Under the pieces are notes generated by a model. The model ran no database searches. It was not told the DNA's origin and saw only the letters and a list, made by a program, of their open reading frames with translations. A DNA stretch of 10,919 nucleotides from Pseudomonadota bacterium (GTDB taxonomy: Bacteria > Pseudomonadota > Gammaproteobacteria > Burkholderiales > Burkholderiaceae_D). The DNA is taken from contig JAFECY010000070.1 in NCBI GenBank assembly GCA_018241865.1, positions 1 to 10,919 on the forward strand, written 5' to 3'. Both the position numbers and the translations under genes were made by a program. Positions 7,353-10,919 of the stretch are shown piece after piece. The first letter of the stretch is position 1. Each line of letters starts with the position of its first letter.

Positions 7353-7571
7353 AGATTGAGGCCATTTGATTTGCACTTTCCGGCTATTGGCAAGACAGTC
7401 GCGTAGATACAAGTTAATCAGACTCTGATACGGCACACCTGCCTCATCGGCCATTCCCTTGAAATAATCGACAACATCTTCTGACAGCCGCATCGTGACG
7501 GGCTTCTTCAGCTTGGATGCGTAAGGATTCTTGCGAGACTTCAGTTTGGAGAGATCGTATTCAGCTTTCAT
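7347..7571 (-). CDS. brnA: BrnA-like antitoxin (BrnT/BrnA toxin-antitoxin pair)
   Basis: A 74-residue protein of the BrnA family. The N-terminal part is basic (KLKSRKNPYASKLKK) and probably wraps the toxin. The C-terminal part KKPVTMRLSEDVVDYFKGMADEAGVPYQSLINLYLRDCL is the ribbon-helix-helix DNA-binding element, with TMRL the beta-strand and the conserved YQSLIN of the family; I read these from family resemblance. BrnA neutralises BrnT and represses the shared promoter. The ATG overlaps the brnT stop as ATGA, the usual coupling for this pair. The palindrome at the brnT start (7854-7872) is the likely operator. The stop codon is at the edge of the cassette's attC. Confidence 0.9.
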   Translation of the reverse strand: MKAEYDLSKLKSRKNPYASKLKKPVTMRLSEDVVDYFKGMADEAGVPYQSLINLYLRDCLANSRKVQIKWPQSV

Positions 7572-7855
7572 TTGTATGCACCTCGATAAAACGCGCTTTC
7601 GCGCTTAGTTGCCTTGCGTGCCGAGATGATGCGAATAACCGCACCGTGATCCCGTTCGCAATGGCAGACGATGAGCAGCTTTGCTCCCGAACTCATACCA
7701 AGCATCAAGAAGCGTTCTTCGTCGGAAGAGTGATCTTTATCGAAAAACTGAACGCCAAACTCGTCGAAGAATATCGACTTGGCTTCCTCAAAAGAAACTT
7801 GATGCTTTTTGAAATTTGCAACGGCTTTGGGTTCATCCCATTCGAACTTAATCAT
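7568..7855 (-). CDS. brnT: BrnT-like ribonuclease toxin
   Basis: A 95-residue protein of the BrnT family (RelE-like fold; in Brucella a ribosome-independent mRNA-degrading toxin that arrests growth). Family features are the N-terminal FEWDEPKAVANFKKHQVSFEEA (about 4-25), FGVQFFDKDHSSDEERFLMLG (about 33-53), and near the C-terminus RIISARKATKRESAFY, which carries the basic active-region residues. Toxin precedes antitoxin, the normal BrnTA order. The pair is a complete cassette, so it may act as an addiction module that resists loss of the array. A sigma70-type promoter lies directly upstream, with TACAAT ending six bases before the ATG and no Shine-Dalgarno, so translation may begin on a leaderless message. 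Confidence 0.9.
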   Translation of the reverse strand: MIKFEWDEPKAVANFKKHQVSFEEAKSIFFDEFGVQFFDKDHSSDEERFLMLGMSSGAKLLIVCHCERDHGAVIRIISARKATKRESAFYRGAYK

Positions 7856-7872
7856 ACATACATTGTATGTAT
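7854..7872. promoter_or_regulatory. Palindromic operator at the brnT start
   Basis: ATACATACATTGTATGTAT is a 9-base inverted repeat around one central base, with perfect arms. It covers the -10 element and touches the brnT start codon (7855-7853), so a bound BrnA or BrnTA complex would block both transcription start and promoter opening. Autorepression is known for BrnTA; assignment of this site is inference. Confidence 0.75.
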
Positions 7873-7889
7873 AAATTACAGCATGTCAA
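7862..7889 (-). promoter_or_regulatory. brnT: brnTA promoter inside the cassette
   Basis: On the minus strand a consensus -35 TTGACA (7889-7884) and TACAAT (7867-7862, five of six) are 16 bases apart. The predicted start site is about seven bases on, at the A of the brnT ATG. This makes the cassette independent of the integron's own promoter. Confidence 0.78.
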
Positions 7890-7907
7890 GTGGGGAAATG
7901 TGTGGCT

Positions 7908-7979
7908 GCTTAACGCTTGAGGTAACCGGCTGGCAGCCCGCGTAGCGGGATGACAGTCCGGTTGACCGAATTGTTATGC
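7908..7979 (-). repeat. attC of cassette 5 (72 bases)
   Basis: R'' GCATAAC (7979-7973) and R' GTTAAGC (7914-7908). R'' is the complement of the cassette start GTTATGC. The inner stem is CCCGC-TACG-CGGG with paired CAACCGG / CCGGTT arms. Confidence 0.9.
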
Positions 7980-7980
7980 C

Positions 7981-8526
7981 TCATAGCCGCATGCCCAGCC
8001 AAATTACGGCCTCTGTGGATGCAGACACAACCGGCGTGAGAACCTTTGCCCAAACATTACCAGCTTTGAGGTGGGCCGACGAACGCGCGTGATGCTCGCG
8101 CTCCTCGGAGACGATGGACGAGATTGCCGAAACGGCTGCGGGATCCATGCCACGCAACACGAAAAGCTGTTGCTCCAGGTGACGCAGAACCACCTGCTCG
8201 ACGGCAACGGTAGTTGCTGCAACCGCGCCAGCGCCCAAAAAGCCCGTGATTAGGCCGAGCACGTAACCACCAAAGCCGCAGAGCAAGTAGCTATGGCATC
8301 GTGGCTTGCCACGACGTTGCAGCTCTGCCCAGAATACGGCGCGGTGCCGCTGCTCGTGACAACGGAACTCGACAAGTTCCTTGACCAGACGACGCGCCGT
8401 AAAGCGGGCAGCAAAGATTTGGCCACTGTAGATACAGACTGCGCCATGCTCGCCAGCGTGATTGACCTTAACGATTCGGTCGCCGATGTCGCTACCTGCC
8501 ATGGGTTGCGCAACTGTCTCGATCAT
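7981..8526 (-). CDS. COQ7-like diiron hydroxylase carried as a gene cassette
   Basis: A 181-residue protein of the COQ7 (demethoxyubiquinone hydroxylase) family, which adds the C6 hydroxyl of ubiquinone on the inner membrane. All six expected diiron ligands can be placed: E26 (NHAGEHGA), E58 and H61 (HEQRH), E110 (VAVEQVV), and E142 and H145 (EEREHH). The sequence KVNHAGEHGAVCIYSGQI matches the family's first motif. A hydrophobic stretch (about 80-113, CGFGGYVLGLITGFLGAGAV) would be the membrane-bound hairpin. The ATG is four bases after the R' core and has no Shine-Dalgarno. It forms a complete cassette by itself. Whether it makes ubiquinone or acts on another quinone or lipid is not visible. 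Confidence 0.87.
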   Translation of the reverse strand: MIETVAQPMAGSDIGDRIVKVNHAGEHGAVCIYSGQIFAARFTARRLVKELVEFRCHEQRHRAVFWAELQRRGKPRCHSYLLCGFGGYVLGLITGFLGAGAVAATTVAVEQVVLRHLEQQLFVLRGMDPAAVSAISSIVSEEREHHARSSAHLKAGNVWAKVLTPVVSASTEAVIWLGMRL

Positions 8527-8529
8527 GAG

Positions 8530-8586
8530 GCATAACGTGAAGGTGAGCGGCCGCCGAAGGCGGTCAGCTCGAACGACAGGTTAGAG
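8530..8586 (-). repeat. attC of cassette 4 (57 bases)
   Basis: R'' CTCTAAC (8586-8580) and R' GTTATGC (8536-8530), the shortest site in the array. R'' is the complement of the cassette's own start GTTAGAG. The inner stem is GACCGCC-TTCG-GGCGG-like, a classic compact attC. Confidence 0.9.
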
Positions 8587-8587
8587 C

Positions 8588-8869
8588 TCATTCGTGCTCC
8601 TCAAGCTGAGCCCTTCCAAGGACGCGCCCTACCAGGCCGACCAGCCAAGCAACAAGAACAACGACGAGGAAGATCGCAGCCGTGCCAAGTATCAATAGCT
8701 CGCGCCCCCATAGCTCGACAAAGCCGACCAAGTCCAACGACTTACCGTTAGGGTAAGGGTAGACGAGCGAGTAGTACATGAGTCCGACGAGCAAAGCCAG
8801 CGCCCCAACACAAAGCAAGGCTTGCGCTGCGGCTGATGACCGACCGGGAGTTGACTCGTCTGTTGCCAC
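8588..8869 (-). CDS. Unknown small membrane protein, gene of cassette 4
   Basis: I do not recognise this 93-residue protein. It begins at a GTG (8869) 11 bases after the R' core; no ATG is available in this frame at the cassette start. A polar Ser/Thr-rich N-terminus is followed by two transmembrane helices, about 14-36 (ALLCVGALALLVGLMYYSLVY) and 56-80 (LLILGTAAIFLVVVLVAWLVGLV), joined by a short loop with a conserved-looking PYPNGKSLDL. The C-terminus (GRAQLEEHE) is acidic. By the positive-inside rule both ends could be cytoplasmic. The stop lies against the attC, as in true cassette genes, and the reading frame is intact, so it is probably expressed if transcription reaches it. Function is unknown. 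Confidence 0.72.
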   Translation of the reverse strand: MATDESTPGRSSAAAQALLCVGALALLVGLMYYSLVYPYPNGKSLDLVGFVELWGRELLILGTAAIFLVVVLVAWLVGLVGRVLGRAQLEEHE

Positions 8870-8880
8870 GAGGTGCTTCG

Positions 8881-8966
8881 CTCTAACGCTGCGCTAACAG
8901 GCACGCGATACCCGCCGCGAAGCGGCAGCTTTATATCGCGTGTCCGGGTTCAGCAACGAGTTAGGG
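8881..8966 (-). repeat. attC of cassette 3 (86 bases)
   Basis: R'' CCCTAAC (8966-8960) overlaps the stop codon of the cassette gene, and R' GTTAGAG is at 8887-8881. R'' is the complement of the cassette start GTTAGGG. It shares the CGCCGCGAAGCGGC interior and flanking blocks with the attC at 6704-6790. Confidence 0.9.
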
Positions 8967-9302
8967 CGCATCTCGCGCCGCCAACTTTACTTGCTGACAG
9001 AACTCGGCGAGAGGACCCGTAAGCCAAGCAATGCCTACTTCAGTAAACATTCCGCTGGTTCGAGCTTGCTCACATGCGGCCTCCAATACCGCTGCAAGGC
9101 GAACAAGTGATACCTTCGATGATTCGAAGGCGACAACTTTTCCTCCCCAGTAAAGCTTCTGTTCCTCAGCAAGTAAAGCAGAGATTGGAGCATCAGCACC
9201 AAACATACTGTTGGATAGCTCCGTCGCGCGCGACAGGATATCTTCGACCGCGCCTGCTGTTCCCCAGCAAATATATTCATTGAGCTTGAAAGCGGAACTC
9301 AT
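8961..9302 (-). CDS. Unknown soluble protein, gene of cassette 3
   Basis: A 113-residue protein of no family I can name. It has no signal peptide or membrane helix. Predicted helices are about 16-30 (GAVEDILSRATELSN) and 66-83 (VRLAAVLEAACEQARTSG), with a strand-like KLYWGGKVVAFESS between them, suggesting a small alpha/beta fold. The N-terminal NEYICWGTAGAVEDIL looks like a type of short protein I have the impression recurs in integron cassettes, but no function is known to me. Translation can start from ATG at 9302, with AGGG of the R' junction five bases before it serving as ribosome site. Its stop codon is within the R'' box of its attC. Confidence 0.78.
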   Translation of the reverse strand: MSSAFKLNEYICWGTAGAVEDILSRATELSNSMFGADAPISALLAEEQKLYWGGKVVAFESSKVSLVRLAAVLEAACEQARTSGMFTEVGIAWLTGPLAEFCQQVKLAARDAP

Positions 9303-9307
9303 ATGTG

Positions 9308-9367
9308 CCCTAACGCCTGAATTAAGCCGCGCCGCGAAGCGGCGTCGGCTTGAATGAACTGTTAGAC
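9308..9367 (-). repeat. attC of the aadA cassette (60 bases)
   Basis: The classic 59/60-base element of aadA cassettes: R'' GTCTAAC (9367-9361), an interior hairpin GCCGCTTCGCGGC with TTCAAGCCG / CGGCTTAA arms, and R' GTTAGGG (9314-9308). R'' is the complement of the cassette's own start GTTAGAC. The aadA reading frame runs into it. Confidence 0.97.
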
Positions 9368-10167
9368 ATCATTGGCGTGGAGCCGAGCAGACTGGCGGCT
9401 TCGTGCTTCACAAAGTAAATGAACGCAGTCAACTGATCAGCGCGTGAGGCCAAGCAATCCATCCCTTGTCCAAGGTAAGCCTGCTGGGCTTCAAGCAGCA
9501 CGGGCTGATGTTGGACGGGCAGGCGTTCCATTACCCAGTTGGCAGCTACATCCTTCGGCGCGATCTTGCCGGTTGCTGCGCTGTACCAAATGCGAGACAA
9601 AGTAAGCACTACATTCCGCTCGTCGCCTGCCCAATCCGGTTGTGAGTTCCATAGTTTCAAGGTGTCGGCCAATGCTTTGAATAGATCGCTTTCCGGGACT
9701 GGGTTGAAGAAATCTTCCGCGGCCGAACCTGCCAAGGCAAGGCTGTGTTGCCTTGCTTTAGTTAGCAGAATAGCCAGATCAACATCTGTTGTCGCGGGCT
9801 CGAAGATGCCCGCAAGAATGTCCTTGCGCTGCCACTCCCCGAATTGCAGTTCCCGTCTGGCTGGATAACGCCAAGGAACAACATCGCCGTACACGACGAC
9901 GGTAACTTCCAAGGCACGGAGAGCTTCACTTTGGCCGGGAGAAGCGGAAACTTCCAGGAAATCTACGAACAGAGCCTGCCGCACAGTCTCATCGAGCTGT
10001 GCAGTCACAGTAACCAGCAAATCAATATCACTGCATGGCTTCAGGCCACCGTCGAGTGCAGAGCCGTACAAATGCACGGCCAGCAACGTCGATCCCAGAT
10101 GATGCTCGATGACGTTGAGTGCCTGTGATAGCTGTACCGAGATCTCGGCGGGCACTGCGTTGCTCAT
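9322..10167 (-). CDS. aadA: Aminoglycoside 3''-nucleotidyltransferase AadA (streptomycin/spectinomycin resistance)
   Basis: A 281-residue AadA that transfers AMP from ATP to streptomycin (3'' hydroxyl) and spectinomycin (9 hydroxyl) in the cytoplasm. The nucleotidyltransferase signature is intact: G35-S36 and D47-x-D49 within YGSALDGGLKPCSDIDLL, which holds the metal-binding carboxylates. RELQFGEWQRKDILAGIFEP and WNSQPDWAGDERNVVLTLSR are typical family blocks. It is closest in memory to the aadA6/aadA11 group, which also begins MSNAVPAEIS and has the same length. C45 stands where I recall Tyr. The final 15 residues (MSNSSFKPTPLRGAA) are encoded by the attC. The ATG is three bases after the R' core; the longer frame to 10230 only reads back through the upstream attC. 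Confidence 0.97.
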   Translation of the reverse strand: MSNAVPAEISVQLSQALNVIEHHLGSTLLAVHLYGSALDGGLKPCSDIDLLVTVTAQLDETVRQALFVDFLEVSASPGQSEALRALEVTVVVYGDVVPWRYPARRELQFGEWQRKDILAGIFEPATTDVDLAILLTKARQHSLALAGSAAEDFFNPVPESDLFKALADTLKLWNSQPDWAGDERNVVLTLSRIWYSAATGKIAPKDVAANWVMERLPVQHQPVLLEAQQAYLGQGMDCLASRADQLTAFIYFVKHEAASLLGSTPMMSNSSFKPTPLRGAA

Positions 10168-10170
10168 GAT

Positions 10171-10260
10171 GTCTAACGTTGGACGTAACGGGCGCCGAGG
10201 CGCAGCCGAGGGAACCCAAATGCGCAGCATTTGGGTGTCCCGTTGACGGACTTGTTAGCC
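10171..10260 (-). repeat. attC of the dfrA cassette (90 bases)
   Basis: R'' GGCTAAC (10260-10254) contains the dfrA stop, and R' GTTAGAC is at 10177-10171. R'' is the complement of the cassette start GTTAGCC. The apex carries a perfect 10-base stem (10214-10223 with 10227-10236) closing a 3-base loop, flanked by GTCAACGGG / CCCGTTACG arms. Confidence 0.95.
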
Positions 10261-10752
10261 GTTACGACGTGCATAGACGGAGTGCGTGTACGTGATTGTG
10301 GCTTGAACGGTTTCGGCTGAGACAACGTCGAATTCTGCTGCGTCGAGCACTGGGAAGAAGGCGTCACCCTCGAAGGTTTGATGTACCTCAGATAGAAAGA
10401 CGCCATCGGCACGAGGTAGTGCCAGTGCATATACCTCGGCTCCGCCGGCCACGTAGAGTTCCTTGCCGTGTTCGGCTGCGATGGCAATAGCCTGCGACAG
10501 CGTTGAAACAACTGCACAACCAGCAGCGCTATAACTAGCTTGGCGCGAGAGCACCACTGTGCGACGGTTTGGTAAGGGCTTGCCTATGGACTCAAACGTC
10601 TTGCGGCCCATAACGACCACTTTGCCCTCGGTGAGCCTGCGAAAAATCTTTTGCTCACCAGGGATATTCCAAGGGATATCAGGGCCATTGCCAATAACCC
10701 GATTGGCACCCATGGCAGCGACCAGATAAATGCGGACCGATTCCGGGTTCAT
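10255..10752 (-). CDS. dfrA: Trimethoprim-resistant dihydrofolate reductase, dfrA12/dfrA13 group
   Basis: A 165-residue DHFR reducing dihydrofolate with NADPH, replacing the drug-sensitive chromosomal enzyme. W28 and the acidic substrate-binding E33 (IPWNIPGEQ) correspond to E. coli W22 and D27; Glu at this place is usual in the resistant dfrA enzymes. VVVMGRKTFESIGKPLPNR binds NADPH, and ELYVAGGAEVY is the second conserved block. Length, the start MNPESVRIYLVAAMGANRVIGNGPDIPW and the end YTHSVYARRNG agree with dfrA13 and dfrA12 as I remember them, with scattered differences (for example N29 for Lys), so this is probably a variant rather than either reference allele. It is the attI-proximal cassette, hence the best expressed. 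The stop is inside the attC. Confidence 0.97.
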   Translation of the reverse strand: MNPESVRIYLVAAMGANRVIGNGPDIPWNIPGEQKIFRRLTEGKVVVMGRKTFESIGKPLPNRRTVVLSRQASYSAAGCAVVSTLSQAIAIAAEHGKELYVAGGAEVYALALPRADGVFLSEVHQTFEGDAFFPVLDAAEFDVVSAETVQATITYTHSVYARRNG

Positions 10753-10836
10753 ACGGCTAACGTGATTTAATTTGCATTTTGGGAATTTAACCGCCGCCAG
10801 AATTTTTTACAACAAATTTCAAATCCTTGAAAACCA

Positions 10837-10866
10837 TTGCTACCGTTACTTCAATTTGATTATACT
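10837..10866 (+). promoter_or_regulatory. intI: Probable intI promoter
   Basis: TTGCTA (10837-10842, four of six) and TATACT (10861-10866, five of six) are 18 bases apart. The predicted start site is about 16 bases before the intI ATG. The LexA box overlaps its -10. Confidence 0.6.
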
Positions 10867-10882
10867 GTACAAAACAACAGTA
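10863..10882. promoter_or_regulatory. LexA-binding SOS box in the intI promoter
   Basis: TACTGT-N8-ACAGTA fits the gammaproteobacterial/betaproteobacterial LexA consensus in both extended half-sites. It lies over the -10 and start region of intI, just before the ATG at 10889. SOS control of integrase genes through such a box is known for class 1 and Vibrio integrons. Confidence 0.88.
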
Positions 10883-10888
10883 TAACTC

Positions 10889-10919
10889 ATGGAACCAGAA
10901 ACCCCTTCCAAAAAACCGC
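10889..10919 (+). CDS. intI: Start of the integron integrase gene (first 10 codons only)
   Basis: Only ten codons (MEPETPSKKP) are inside the window, so the tyrosine-recombinase motifs cannot be seen. The assignment is by position: it is divergent from a seven-cassette array, separated from it by an attI-type junction, and starts directly after a LexA box, exactly where intI lies in integrons. The N-terminus differs from class 1 IntI (which begins MKTATAPLPP), so it is probably another class. There is no evident Shine-Dalgarno before the ATG. The downstream sequence would settle identity. Confidence 0.75.
   Translation, partial: MEPETPSKKP

Larger units (their letters stand above)
10755..10888. 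other. attI recombination site and intI/cassette intergenic region
   Basis: The 134 bases between the first cassette and intI. The recombined core GTTAGCC (10761-10755, minus strand) is the attI/cassette junction. The region is AT-rich and unlike the cassettes. On the minus strand TATAAT (10864-10859) overlaps the LexA box and might serve the cassettes. The exact extent of attI cannot be read from one copy. Confidence 0.75.
6704..10919 (-). mobile_element. Integron: attI, seven gene cassettes, and the start of a divergent integrase gene (continues past the window)
   Basis: Cassettes are oriented leftward from attI, and intI is divergent at the right edge. Recombination points (between the G and T of the GTTRRRY core, minus strand) give cassettes 1 to 7 as 10760-10177, 10176-9314, 9313-8887, 8886-8536, 8535-7914, 7913-7293 and 7292-6710. 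In each but cassette 6 the R'' box of its attC is the exact complement of its own first bases, so the boundaries check themselves. attC lengths of 57 to 90 bases with differing interiors resemble a mobile integron. No qacE/sul1 segment is present at the distal end; cupin and dps follow instead. Confidence 0.95.

Noticed and set aside
10168..10230. Upstream extension of aadA giving an N-terminus MLRIWVPSAAPRR
   Set aside because: It reads back through the dfrA attC; the aadA family begins at MSNAVPAEIS, three bases after the R' core.
6704..10260. attC repeats as a CRISPR array
   Set aside because: Repeats are few, irregularly spaced by whole genes, of unequal length and carry integron core sites.
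6326..10919. Clinical class 1 integron
   Set aside because: The visible integrase N-terminus does not match class 1 IntI, and no qacE/sul1 segment follows the last cassette.

Overview
The window joins a chromosomal segment of a betaproteobacterium (left, about 1-6655) to a multi-cassette integron (right, about 6704-10919). The placement rests on gene content: a PhaM-type polyhydroxyalkanoate granule protein with a histone-like tail, paired DUF3108 proteins, a queC gene and a two-His/diiron ferritin-like protein are a combination familiar from Burkholderiales and their relatives. Genus cannot be fixed from sequence reading alone.

Left part. A ferritin-like protein (minus strand, cut by the window edge) is divergent from a major facilitator superfamily transporter. 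The transporter converges on phaM, which ends in a clear Rho-independent terminator. phaM is divergent from a rightward run: DUF3108 protein with a TonB-like N-terminus, secreted DUF3108 paralogue, queC, cyclic-nucleotide-binding-domain protein, then dps. The first four are closely spaced and look like one transcription unit. dps has its own strong ribosome binding site after a 65-base gap. A small cupin gene converges on dps with only 17 bases between the stop codons.

Right part. The cassettes are all on the minus strand and intI begins on the plus strand at the right edge, which is the canonical integron layout. Seven cassettes can be delimited exactly by their attC sites. From attI they are: (1) dfrA, a trimethoprim-resistant dihydrofolate reductase of the dfrA12/dfrA13 group; (2) aadA, a streptomycin/spectinomycin adenylyltransferase; (3) an unknown 113-residue protein; (4) an unknown 93-residue two-helix membrane protein; (5) a COQ7-like diiron hydroxylase; (6) a BrnT/BrnA toxin-antitoxin pair with its own promoter and operator; (7) a DUF4160/DUF2442 overlapping pair. 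In six of seven cassettes the R'' box of the attC is the exact complement of the first bases of the same cassette, as expected if each was once a circle closed at that site; this independently confirms the boundaries. The attC sites range from 57 to 90 bases and are mostly unlike one another, as in mobile integrons rather than sedentary arrays with near-identical repeats.

The intI promoter carries a near-perfect LexA box over its -10 element, so integrase expression, and hence cassette shuffling, is probably induced by DNA damage. The first two cassettes give resistance to two clinical drug classes and lie in the best-transcribed position. The distal toxin-antitoxin cassette probably drives itself and may stabilise the array. 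The integron sits directly beside housekeeping-type genes with no 3' conserved segment (qacE/sul1) of the clinical class 1 type.
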